DNA of 8,174 nt from Pseudomonadota bacterium (GTDB lineage: Bacteria > Pseudomonadota > Alphaproteobacteria > Rhizobiales > Phreatobacteraceae), in NCBI GenBank assembly GCA_023416965.1, contig JAEZGJ010000167.1:1-8174 (forward strand), given 5' to 3'. The notes beneath the pieces are model-generated. The model saw only the letters and a program-made list of their open reading frames with translations. It made no database searches and was not told the DNA's origin. Positions 1 through 8,174 of this stretch are shown in pieces (positions within the stretch are counted from its first letter, which is position 1; every line of letters begins with the position of its first letter). A program made the position numbers and the translations under genes.

Positions 1-709
1 AGCGCATGGAGACCCTCGCCGCTGGCGGAGGAGACGAGCACGACCGGCGCCTGCCAGGCGGTGCCGTCGCGTGCCACCAGCGTCAGCGCGCCCTCGACAT
101 CGGCCTTGGCGCGCTGGGCCGGGGCGCCCATATCGGCCTTGGTGACGACGATGACGTCTGGCAGTTCCATGACGCCCGCCTTCATGAACTGCAGGCTGTC
201 GCCCGAGCCCGGCTGGATGCAGAGCACCACCGTGTCGGCGACCATGGCGACGTCGGCCTCGGACTGGCCGATGCCGAGGCTTTCCACCAGGACATGGGCG
301 AAGACCGCACGCATCACGACCATGGCCGCCACCGTCTGGCCGGAGAGGCCGCCGAGCCGGTCGCGCGCCGCCATGGAGCGGACGAAGACGCCGCGGTCGG
401 CGGGGTCGGTGGCGATGCGGGCGCGGTCGCCGAGGAGCGCTCCGCCGGTGCGCCGCGACGAGGGGTCGACGGCGATGACTCCGACCGTCTCGCCGGCCCT
501 GCGCCAGGCGGAGACCAGGGCGTTGGTGAGGGGCGACTTGCCGACGCCGGGCGGGCCGGTGAGGCCGAGGGTCGCGCCGCGCGCTTCGCGGCAGGCCTGG
601 TCGAGGAAGTGGGCGAGGGCCTCGCTGCCTGCACGGGTCTCGATCGCCGCGAGGGCCGCGGCAAGCGCCCGCTTGCCGCCGCTCCTGCCCTCGGCGATCG
701 AGGGCAGCG

Positions 710-713
<4 letters not shown>
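1..713 (-). CDS. meaB: MeaB/ArgK-family GTPase (acyl-CoA mutase chaperone), 3' end cut by the window edge
   Basis: This is a G3E-type P-loop GTPase of the MeaB/ArgK family. Known members guard and reload B12-dependent methylmalonyl-CoA mutase in the cytoplasm. The frame is open from a GTG at 713 to the window edge, giving 237 residues; family members are usually about 330, so roughly the last quarter is missing. Seen motifs: Walker A GPPGVGKS at residues 53-60; the DPSS..TGGALLGDR segment at 83-97; RSMAARDRLGGLS at 112-124; ES.GIGQSE at 144-152; PGSGDSLQ.MKAGVMELPD at 168-186; and the G4 motif TKAD at 191-194. Two features are slightly off: proline follows GKS where Ser/Thr is common, and G4 is TKAD rather than NKAD. 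The GTG start overlaps the ppdK stop as GTGA and has no clear Shine-Dalgarno site, which points to translation coupled to ppdK. The mutase partner is not in view, so the client is inferred. The family call is firm. Confidence 0.92.
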
Positions 714-3388
<2,675 letters not shown>

Positions 3389-3454
3389 GGTCGGATTCCC
3401 GGACTTGTCATGCGCTGCACCGACGCCGGACGGGGCCGATTGCTGCGGCGCGTT

Positions 3455-3484
3455 TCTTTAGGCGCTTTCGCCCCGCCATTTCAA
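3455..3484 (-). promoter_or_regulatory. tentative ppdK promoter
   Basis: On the minus strand, TTGAAA (3484-3479, 5 of 6 to the -35 consensus) lies 18 bases before TAAAGA (3460-3455, a poor -10). This predicts a ppdK leader of roughly 60 bases. The spacer contains a small inverted repeat, GGCG-CTTT-CGCC (3461-3472), which could be an operator or chance. The whole divergent spacer 3389-3540 shows no better candidate, and I see no clear plus-strand promoter for the glycosyltransferase-like gene. Weak call. Confidence 0.25.
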
Positions 3485-3540
3485 CCGCGCGGCTTCCAGC
3501 GCGCCCGCGTCGACGATGATGACGCTTCGATGAAGGCTGG

Positions 3541-4179
3541 ATGAATGCAGTGCGGCACGATTATACTGCGACGCAAGAGGATTGTTCCCCGCCCGTGATC
3601 AGCGTCATCATCCCGACCCTCAACGACGAACGCCGGCTGGTGCCGACGCTGGCCTCGCTCGTCTCTGGCGCGGCCGACGGCATCCTCATCGAGGCGGTGA
3701 TCGCCGACGGCGGGTCCGACGACGGCACGGAGGCGGTGGCGGATGTCGCCGGCTGCCGCTTCCTGCGCGGCCCCGCCGACACGGGCGACCGGCTCGCGGA
3801 GGCCGCCGGCGGCGCGAAGGCGCCGTGGCTGATGTTCATCCGCCCTGGGGTCGTGCTGGACGAGGGCTGGATCCGCGACGTCCACGGCTTCCTCGACCAG
3901 GTGACGCGGCGCCAGGAGGCACACCGTCGGGCGGCGGCCTTCACCCTCGGCGTGGACGATTACGGCTTCGCGGGGAAGGCCAAGCTGGCGCGGGCGCGCT
4001 GGAGGTTCCTGCTCGGCGGCGGAGCGGACCCGCATCAGGGCCTGCTGCTGTCGCGCGATCATTATCGCGCCATCGGCGGCCACAGGCCGGGCTCCGACAG
4101 CGAAAGCGCCCTCGCCCGCCGGCTCGGACGCCGGCGGATGGTGATGCTGCGCAGCCGGGCGACGCAGGTCGCCCGGTAG
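3541..4179 (+). CDS. GT2-fold glycosyltransferase-like protein, probably catalytically degenerate
   Basis: This 212-residue protein begins its fold with SVIIPTLNDERRLVPTLASL (21-40) and IEAVIADGGSDDGT (50-63), the nucleotide-sugar-binding signature of family 2 glycosyltransferases (GT-A fold). It has no signal peptide or membrane segment and is shorter than most GT2 enzymes. Where the metal-binding DXD normally follows the fourth strand, the sequence reads WLMFIRPGVVLDEGW (96-110), with Arg-Pro-Gly in place of DXD. Where the catalytic ED is expected near the C-terminus, it reads DSESALARRLGRR (186-198). I infer that it binds a nucleotide or sugar without ordinary transferase activity, or uses other residues; no substrate can be named. 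ATG 3541 has GAAGG four bases upstream (3532-3536). An in-frame GTG at 3595, just before the first strand, is an alternative start. It diverges from ppdK and converges on the SRPBCC gene with a 10-base gap that has no obvious terminator. Confidence 0.75.
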   Translation: MNAVRHDYTATQEDCSPPVISVIIPTLNDERRLVPTLASLVSGAADGILIEAVIADGGSDDGTEAVADVAGCRFLRGPADTGDRLAEAAGGAKAPWLMFIRPGVVLDEGWIRDVHGFLDQVTRRQEAHRRAAAFTLGVDDYGFAGKAKLARARWRFLLGGGADPHQGLLLSRDHYRAIGGHRPGSDSESALARRLGRRRMVMLRSRATQVAR

Positions 4180-4189
4180 CCCGGCGGTT

Positions 4190-4726
4190 TCAGGCGGGAA
4201 GGCGTTGGGCATATTCGCCCTTGAGGCGCTGCCAGCCGGACCAGAAGGTCTCGCGCGGCTCGCCCGTCATCACGCTCCCCAGCACGTCGAGATGCATGTG
4301 CCAGCCGGCCGAGACGTTGAGCATGGACGCGCGGTCGACGAGACGGCGGTGGGTGACGGTGAGCAGGACGTTGTCACCCTGCTGCGTCAGGTCGAAGGCC
4401 ACCGAGCCCCCTTCCGTGCCCCAGGTGATGACGAGGCGGCGCGGAGGATCGATCTCCAGGATGCGGCCGGCCATGCGATGCTCCTCCGGAAAGCCCTCGG
4501 GCCGGCGGCCGGGCGGGTCATCCAGTTCGTCGTTGCGCCAGACGAACTCGAAGGGCGCTCCGGCCTTCGCCTCCATGGCGCCGGCGGCCAGCCATTTGCG
4601 CCGGAGGTCGCCGTCGACGAGATAGGACCAGACGCGATCGGCCGGGCCCGGCAGGAGCCGGCGGATGGTGAGGGTCGCGGGCTCGGTGAGCATTCCATAA
4701 GGATTGCGGGTGGCGAGATCGGTCAT
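4190..4726 (-). CDS. SRPBCC (AHSA1/START-like) domain protein
   Basis: This 178-residue cytoplasmic protein has a single SRPBCC fold, a deep hydrophobic-pocket domain related to the Hsp90 activator Aha1 C-terminal domain and START proteins. Family marks are the first strand and helix IRRLLPGPADRVWSYLVDGD (21-40) followed by RKWL (43-46), the central AGRILEIDPPRRLVITWG (86-103), a strand pair at about 106-127, and the long C-terminal helix opening with AGWHMHLDVL (140-149). Length is normal for the family (about 150-180). It overlaps arsR by ATGA (4723-4726) and has its own good ribosome binding site, so it is the second gene of an ArsR-controlled operon. This arrangement is common in bacteria, and the ligand is generally unknown. 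I infer that the protein binds or modifies a small hydrophobic compound connected with the repressor's signal; nothing in the sequence identifies it. Confidence 0.9.
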   Translation of the reverse strand: MTDLATRNPYGMLTEPATLTIRRLLPGPADRVWSYLVDGDLRRKWLAAGAMEAKAGAPFEFVWRNDELDDPPGRRPEGFPEEHRMAGRILEIDPPRRLVITWGTEGGSVAFDLTQQGDNVLLTVTHRRLVDRASMLNVSAGWHMHLDVLGSVMTGEPRETFWSGWQRLKGEYAQRLPA

Positions 4727-5091
4727 GTCTTGTCTCCTGTCGGGGGTTTCGACCTGTTGCGGGCGTCGTCCTCCCGCAGGAGGCGCTCAAGTTCGTCGAG
4801 GCGGCCGGTCCAGAACCGCTGGTAGAAGCCGAGCCATTCATGGGCGCCGGCGAGGGGGCCGGGGGCGAGGCGGCACCAATGCGTCCGGCCGCGCACCTCG
4901 CGGGTGATGAGACCCGCCTCCTCCAGCGCCCGGATGTGCTTGGACGCCGCCGCCAGCGACATGGCGAAGGGGGCAGCGAGCTGGCCGATCGTGGTTTCGC
5001 CCGCGGCCAGGGTCCGGAGCATGCTCCGCCGCGTGGCGTCGCCGAGGGCGCGGAAGACAATGTCGAGGGAGGCGGAGCTTTGTTCAACCAT
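4723..5091 (-). CDS. ArsR/SmtB-family winged-helix repressor
   Basis: This 122-residue DNA-binding regulator has the ArsR winged helix-turn-helix across residues 8-80: FRALGDATRRSMLRTLAAGE (13-32), the recognition helix region MSLAAASKHIRALEEAGLI (44-62), and the wing REVRGRTHWCRLAP (64-77). The C-terminal helix HEWLGFYQRFWTGRLDELERLL (84-105) likely forms the dimer interface. The metal-binding ELCVCDL motif of true ArsR sensors is absent and only Cys73 is present, so metal sensing is unlikely. It belongs to the ArsR subgroup that travels with SRPBCC proteins. The ATG lies inside an 18-base palindrome repeated 40 bases upstream, strong evidence for autorepression. No Shine-Dalgarno site precedes it, in keeping with a leaderless message. 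The downstream SRPBCC gene starts in its stop codon. The true inducer is unknown. Confidence 0.94.
   Translation of the reverse strand: MVEQSSASLDIVFRALGDATRRSMLRTLAAGETTIGQLAAPFAMSLAAASKHIRALEEAGLITREVRGRTHWCRLAPGPLAGAHEWLGFYQRFWTGRLDELERLLREDDARNRSKPPTGDKT
4733..4738 (-). promoter_or_regulatory. ribosome binding site of the SRPBCC gene
   Basis: AGGAGA on the minus strand ends six bases before the ATG at 4726 and lies inside the arsR 3' end. It supports this start and shows that the SRPBCC protein can be translated efficiently on its own initiation signal, unlike arsR, which has none. Confidence 0.7.
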
Positions 5092-5100
5092 GCGGTTGAA
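5083..5100. promoter_or_regulatory. proximal operator O1 of the arsR operon, covering the arsR start codon
   Basis: TTCAACCATGCGGTTGAA is a perfect inverted repeat with 7-base arms (TTCAACC/GGTTGAA) and a 4-base centre. It overlaps the downstream end of the -10 element, the predicted transcription start and the arsR ATG (5091-5089). It matches O2 at 15 of 18 positions. Size and symmetry suit an ArsR dimer; binding by this ArsR is inferred from position. Confidence 0.75.
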
Positions 5101-5127
5101 TATCGAGGTTGGTCTTCAGATTATCAA
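5099..5127 (-). promoter_or_regulatory. arsR operon promoter (sigma70-type, predicted leaderless transcript)
   Basis: On the minus strand, TTGATA (5127-5122, 5 of 6 to the -35 consensus) and GATATT (5104-5099, 4 of 6 to the -10) are separated by exactly 17 bases. Counting six to seven bases past the -10 puts the transcription start at about 5092-5093, one or two bases before the arsR ATG at 5091. The -35 lies within operator O2 and the -10 edge within O1, so bound repressor would block RNA polymerase directly. Confidence 0.6.
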
Positions 5128-5140
5128 CTATACGGTTGAA
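5123..5140. promoter_or_regulatory. distal operator O2 of the arsR operon
   Basis: ATCAACTATACGGTTGAA repeats O1 with three differences. Its symmetric arms are TCAAC (5124-5128) and GTTGA (5135-5139) around a six-base centre, the same geometry as O1. It lies exactly 40 bases from O1, close to four helical turns, so two dimers would sit on nearly the same DNA face. It overlaps the -35 element of the arsR promoter and lies 102 bases upstream of the divergent DUF2336 gene. Confidence 0.7.
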
Positions 5141-5242
5141 TGTTTTTCGCGCCCCTGGCCGCGTGCCCGCAGGTTAAAGTTTACGTCACGTTATCGAAGT
5201 GGAGGCATTCTCATACCCCTCAGGCCGGCAGTGCGAGCCCCC

Positions 5243-6382
5243 ATGCTTCCCTCGCTCGAAAATCCCGTCGAACAGGTCCTCGCTGCGGTGGAGCAATTGC
5301 CCCCGGCGGCGCAGCAGGCGCTGGTGACGGGCATTCTCGGCCAGTTCGGACCCGACAGGCCGCGACCCTCGCCGAAGGCGCAGGAACGGCTCGACCGGAT
5401 CGTGGCCCATCTGCTGCCGCCGATGCCGATCGACCGGCGCGTCTACTTCGCCCGCGCCTTCGGCGCCCTCGACCTCGATCTGCCGCGCACCTTCGCGGCC
5501 ATCGACAAGGACGAGGAACTGGTGGCGGAAATCTCGCTCGGCCACGCCACGCCCGAGCCCTCGACGATCCTCAGTCTCGGCAAGCAGCGGCGCTACGTCG
5601 ACACCCGCATCATGGCGGACCGCGAGGACCTGAGCGGGGAGGCCGCAGAGGCCCTGGCCGAGGTGGGCGATGCGCGTACCGTGCGGACGCTCGCCGACAA
5701 CCGCTTCGTGAAACTGTCGCCGAAGGCCATGTCGCGCATGGTGACGCGCGCCTCGCACGACCCCCAGCTGCAGCAGCAATTGTGCAACAGACCTGAACTC
5801 GGCCCGGAGGAGGCGCTGCGCCTCGCGCTGGTGGTGCCGGACAATCTCAAGGCCAGCCTGTTCGAGCGGCTCGACCGCGGTGCCGTGCAGGAGGCCCAGA
5901 AGCTCGCCTCGGAGGCGGTGATCGCCAAGGTGCGGCGCATCCGCCTGCTGAAGGACGTGACCGAGAGCGCCGACGACGTACGCCGGGGCCTGAGGGACGG
6001 CACCAAGTCGCTGGCGGAAGCGCTGACGGTGCTGGCGGCGACCGATCAGGTCATCCCCGCCCTGGAGATCCTCGGCACGACGCTCGGCATCGAGCGGGAG
6101 GCACTGATCACCGCGCTCGCGCGCGGACGCACGGAACCCTTCGAGGCCATGGCCCGCGCCGTGGCGCTGGACGAGAACGTCTTCGTCTCCCTCGTCGGAT
6201 CGTTCTGCCGCCGCTGGCGCCGGGCGGCGCCCGATCCGCGCGGGCTGCTGCGCCGCTACCGCATGCTGACCGACAAGGAGATCGACGCGGAGCTGGCGCA
6301 GCTGCGCGGTCAGGGCGCCAGGCGCGCCACCGGCCGCGTGCCCCCCGCCGAGCCCATCTCCGTGCCGGTGGCGATCGGCTGA
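5243..6382 (+). CDS. DUF2336 domain-containing protein
   Basis: This 379-residue, mostly helical soluble protein of unknown biochemical function resembles the alphaproteobacterial DUF2336 family. The typical stretch is residues 126-200: DREDLSGEAAEALAEVGD (126-143), then TVRTLADN (146-153), a serine-containing SPKAMSRMVTRASHDPQL (159-176) and NRPELGPEEALRLAL (182-196). These are short helical repeats that alternate charged and leucine/alanine positions, like degenerate HEAT repeats. A second helical block covers 200-350. The proline-rich tail (366-376) is probably disordered. There is no signal peptide or membrane helix. I chose ATG 5243 because MLPSLENPVEQVL starts the helical domain. It lacks a good Shine-Dalgarno site, and GTG 5231 in the same frame is an alternative. 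A longer frame reaches ATG 5090 inside operator O1, but its 51 extra residues are arginine-rich and look non-coding. The gene diverges from arsR; regulation from O2 is possible but unproven. Confidence 0.72.
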   Translation: MLPSLENPVEQVLAAVEQLPPAAQQALVTGILGQFGPDRPRPSPKAQERLDRIVAHLLPPMPIDRRVYFARAFGALDLDLPRTFAAIDKDEELVAEISLGHATPEPSTILSLGKQRRYVDTRIMADREDLSGEAAEALAEVGDARTVRTLADNRFVKLSPKAMSRMVTRASHDPQLQQQLCNRPELGPEEALRLALVVPDNLKASLFERLDRGAVQEAQKLASEAVIAKVRRIRLLKDVTESADDVRRGLRDGTKSLAEALTVLAATDQVIPALEILGTTLGIEREALITALARGRTEPFEAMARAVALDENVFVSLVGSFCRRWRRAAPDPRGLLRRYRMLTDKEIDAELAQLRGQGARRATGRVPPAEPISVPVAIG

Positions 6383-6413
6383 GCCGCTCAACCCGTCATT
6401 GACGCCGGGCACC

Positions 6414-6430
6414 GCGGCTGCCACAGCCGC
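6414..6430 (+). other. perfect hairpin just before the DUF423 start
   Basis: GCGGCTG-CCA-CAGCCGC forms a 7-base-pair GC-rich stem with a 3-base loop in the 51-base gap between the DUF2336 and DUF423 genes, ending three bases before ATG 6434. No T-run follows, so it is not a standard intrinsic terminator. In RNA it would sit where a ribosome binding site should be. In DNA this GC-rich, such a stem may be chance. Confidence 0.3.
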
Positions 6431-6433
6431 CTC

Positions 6434-6808
6434 ATGACCGCCACACGCCTCCTCCTCCTCGCCGCCGGCCTGATGGGCGCCACGGGCGTCGCCTTTGCGG
6501 CGCTGGCCAGCCACGCCTATGCCGGGACGAGCCTCTCCGTCGCCGCGACCATGCTGTCGCTGCATGCGCCCGCCGTCATCGCCGTGGCGATCGGCCGGAA
6601 GGCGGGGCTCCTCTCCGACCTTCCCTCGCGCATCGCCGCCTGGGGCCTCGTCGCCGGCACGGCCTTGTTCAGCGGCGACCTCGCCCTGCGAAGCTTCGCC
6701 GGCACCGCGCTCTTTCCCATGGCCGCCCCCATCGGCGGCATGATGATGATCGCCTCCTGGCTGGGTGTCGCCCTCGCCGGCACGGTCGGTGGCCGCAGGC
6801 CGGACTGA
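6434..6808 (+). CDS. DUF423 (YgdD-type) small inner-membrane protein
   Basis: This 124-residue protein has four predicted transmembrane helices at about residues 6-24, 36-54, 66-84 and 93-117, and it lacks large loops. Family marks are the first-helix segment GATGVAFAALASHA (15-28), corresponding to the usual G-A-FGAH pattern with the terminal His kept; LSLHAPAV (41-48), matching the usual Y..HA..L; WGLVAGTALFSGDLAL (70-85); and AAPIGGMMMIASWLGVAL (97-114), matching the conserved T/A-P-I-GG segment. Length is typical (about 120-130). The function of the family is unknown. The ATG lacks a visible Shine-Dalgarno site and follows a GC-rich hairpin by three bases. It shares strand with the DUF2336 gene upstream and the MFS gene downstream, but the gaps do not prove an operon. 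Confidence 0.85.
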   Translation: MTATRLLLLAAGLMGATGVAFAALASHAYAGTSLSVAATMLSLHAPAVIAVAIGRKAGLLSDLPSRIAAWGLVAGTALFSGDLALRSFAGTALFPMAAPIGGMMMIASWLGVALAGTVGGRRPD

Positions 6809-6874
6809 GTCACCGCCGGGACTGCACGGAAGCTGCGCGCCGCTGCCGCTGTTTTGTGCAGGTCGGCGGTGCTA

Positions 6875-6897
6875 GCCTGCTGCTCCCTTCGGCAGGC
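6875..6897 (+). other. weak inverted repeat in the leader of the MFS gene
   Basis: GCCTGC (6875-6880) and GCAGGC (6892-6897) could pair around an 11-base loop. The right arm contains the only purine-rich stretch (AGGCAGG, 6894-6900) before the GTG start at 6906, so folding could limit ribosome access. TAGCCT (6873-6878) resembles the -10 form seen in GC-rich alphaproteobacteria, but no -35 sits at a proper distance. The rest of 6809-6905 shows nothing definite. Weak call. Confidence 0.18.
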
Positions 6898-6905
6898 AGG
6901 CCCCC

Positions 6906-8144
6906 GTGCAGCACCTCCACCGCGACCGCTACCACTCCCCCGCCTCGGACATCGACGGACGCGCCGCCTGGCTCCGCCTCGCCGTGGCGCTGGCGCTCGG
7001 CACGATCGGCGGCGTCGGCATGTGGTCGGTCGTGGTGGTGATGCCGGCGGTGCAGGCCGATTTCGGCATCGGCAGGGGCGAGGCCGCGCTTCCCTATACG
7101 CTGGCCATGCTGGGCTTTGCCGGCGGCGGCGTGCTGATGGGGCGGCTCTCCGACCGATTCGGCATCATGGCGCCCGTGATCGGCGGCAGCTTGCTGCTCG
7201 GCATCGGCTATGCCCTGGCCGCCGTGGCACCCTCGATCCTCGTCTTCGCCCTGGCGCACGGCCTGCTCATCGGCCTCGGCTCGGCGGCCGTCTTCGGCCC
7301 GCTCCTCGCCCATGTCTCCTTCTGGTTCGACCGGCGGCGCGGCATCGCCGTGGCCATCGCAGCCTCCGGCAACTATCTCGCCGGCGCAATCTGGCCGCAG
7401 ATCGTCCGGTTCAGCCTCGACAGCCTCGGCTGGCGCGCGACCCATCTCGTCATCGCCGTCGCCGTGGTGGTGATGATGGTGCCGCTCGCCCTCCTGCTGC
7501 GCCGCCGACCGCCGGTGGCCGAGGTCGGGTCCACCACCCTCGCCCGCTCCGCCAGCCCGGCCGCGCTCGGCCTCTCGCCGAACATGCTGACGGTGCTGCT
7601 CGCCATTGCCGGCATCGCCTGCTGCGTGGCCATGTCCATGCCGCAGGTTCATATCGTCGCCTATTGCGCCGATCTCGGCTACGGCGTGGCGCGGGGTTCG
7701 GAAATGCTGTCGCTGATGCTGGCCTTCGGCATCATCAGCCGCGTCGCCTCGGGCTTCGTCGCCGACCGGATCGGCGGGCTCGCCACCCTGCTGCTCGGCT
7801 CGACCCTGCAGGGCCTCGCCCTCGTCCTCTTCCTCACCTCGGACGCGCTGACGCCGCTCTACATCTTCTCGATCCTGTTCGGCCTGTTCCAGGGCGGCAT
7901 CGTGCCGAGCTACGCCATCATCGTCCGCGAATATTTCGCGCCGGGCGAGGCCGGCACCCGCGTCGGCATCGCGCTCATGGCGACGCTGCTCGGCATGGCC
8001 TTCGGCGGATGGATTTCCGGCGTGATCTACGACATCACCCGCTCCTACCAGGCAGCCTTCGTCAACGGCATCCTGTGGAACCTCGTGAACCTGGCCATCG
8101 TTGGGTGGCTGCTGATGAGGCGGGAGCGTCTGGCCAGGGCCTGA
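6906..8144 (+). CDS. major facilitator superfamily transporter, monocarboxylate/oxalate-formate-like
   Basis: This 412-residue inner-membrane secondary transporter has 12 predicted helices (about 22-45, 60-80, 88-108, 112-135, 146-168, 178-199, 226-248, 266-285, 290-311, 315-338, 352-374, 384-404) and a cytoplasmic central loop at 200-225. MFS motif A is clear after helix 2 (GRLSDRFG, 79-86), with its half-repeat SGFVADRIG at 282-290. The segment FWFDRRRGIAVAIAASG (139-155), with its charged loop before helix 5, and the EYFAPGEAGTRVG loop (342-354) before helix 11 resemble the MCT/OFA-type branch, which moves small carboxylates. Substrate and direction of transport cannot be read from sequence. 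The start is GTG at 6906, with AGGCAGG (6894-6900) five bases upstream as a possible ribosome binding site; no ATG gives a complete first helix. The first 20 residues are a short hydrophilic tail. Nothing is truncated: the reading frame ends 30 bases before the window edge. Confidence 0.92.
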   Translation: MQHLHRDRYHSPASDIDGRAAWLRLAVALALGTIGGVGMWSVVVVMPAVQADFGIGRGEAALPYTLAMLGFAGGGVLMGRLSDRFGIMAPVIGGSLLLGIGYALAAVAPSILVFALAHGLLIGLGSAAVFGPLLAHVSFWFDRRRGIAVAIAASGNYLAGAIWPQIVRFSLDSLGWRATHLVIAVAVVVMMVPLALLLRRRPPVAEVGSTTLARSASPAALGLSPNMLTVLLAIAGIACCVAMSMPQVHIVAYCADLGYGVARGSEMLSLMLAFGIISRVASGFVADRIGGLATLLLGSTLQGLALVLFLTSDALTPLYIFSILFGLFQGGIVPSYAIIVREYFAPGEAGTRVGIALMATLLGMAFGGWISGVIYDITRSYQAAFVNGILWNLVNLAIVGWLLMRRERLARA

Positions 8145-8174
8145 ACCTCTCGACGTCGGCGGGCCCCGCGCCCC

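Noticed and set aside
5083..5100. Reading the arsR palindrome as a transcription terminator
   Set aside because: There is no T-run, the stem is AT-containing and short, and the same motif recurs 40 bases away around promoter elements, which fits an operator.
5171..5184. AGGTTAAAGTTTAC as a CtrA or DnaA binding site
   Set aside because: It lacks the second TTAA at the N7 spacing of the full CtrA site and does not match a DnaA box; only a partial resemblance.
5186..6565. A 459-codon minus-strand frame opposite the DUF2336 gene
   Set aside because: The composition is shadow-like (Arg, Gly, His, Gln, Ala) and it spans the end of one plus-strand gene and the start of another; the plus-strand frames have better protein character.
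6810..7652. A 280-codon minus-strand frame with His-rich runs, opposite the MFS gene
   Set aside because: The His/Gly/Asp runs are the antisense of Val/Met/Ala-rich membrane helices; no motif supports it.

Overview
The window is very GC-rich DNA that looks like an alphaproteobacterial chromosome, most likely order Hyphomicrobiales. This rests on codon bias toward G/C at third positions, the bacterial-type pyruvate phosphate dikinase, a DUF2336 protein (a family seen mostly in Alphaproteobacteria) and the ArsR/SRPBCC pair. I cannot name a genus. I see no IS element, phage gene, CRISPR array, tRNA or rRNA. It reads as ordinary chromosome with seven complete genes and one gene cut by the left edge.

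Left block (1-3388, minus strand): ppdK (pyruvate phosphate dikinase) is followed by a MeaB/ArgK-type GTPase that starts inside the ppdK stop codon (4-base GTGA overlap) and runs off position 1. PPDK interconverts pyruvate and phosphoenolpyruvate. MeaB proteins protect B12-dependent acyl-CoA mutases. The pair suggests, by inference only, a link between propionyl/methylmalonyl-CoA carbon and PEP formation.

Middle block (3389-5242): a 152-base divergent spacer separates ppdK from a small GT2-fold glycosyltransferase-like gene on the plus strand. That gene keeps the N-terminal nucleotide-binding signature but appears to lack the usual DXD and ED catalytic motifs. It converges, with a 10-base gap, on a two-gene minus-strand operon: an ArsR-type repressor followed by an SRPBCC/AHSA1-like protein (4-base ATGA overlap). 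The operon has a clear control region: two copies of an 18-base palindrome exactly 40 bases apart, flanking a TTGATA-17-GATATT promoter. The proximal copy covers the arsR start codon, so the transcript is predicted to be nearly or fully leaderless and autorepressed.

Right block (5243-8144, plus strand): a DUF2336 protein, a small four-helix DUF423 membrane protein and a 12-helix MFS transporter, all in the same direction with gaps of 51 and 97 bases. No clear terminators or strong promoters are visible between them. The remaining 30 bases (8145-8174) show nothing I can call.

No undescribed multi-gene system is evident. The observations most worth following are the twin-operator, leaderless arsR control region, the catalytically degenerate GT2-like protein, and the ppdK-meaB translational coupling with a variant P-loop and G4 motif in MeaB.
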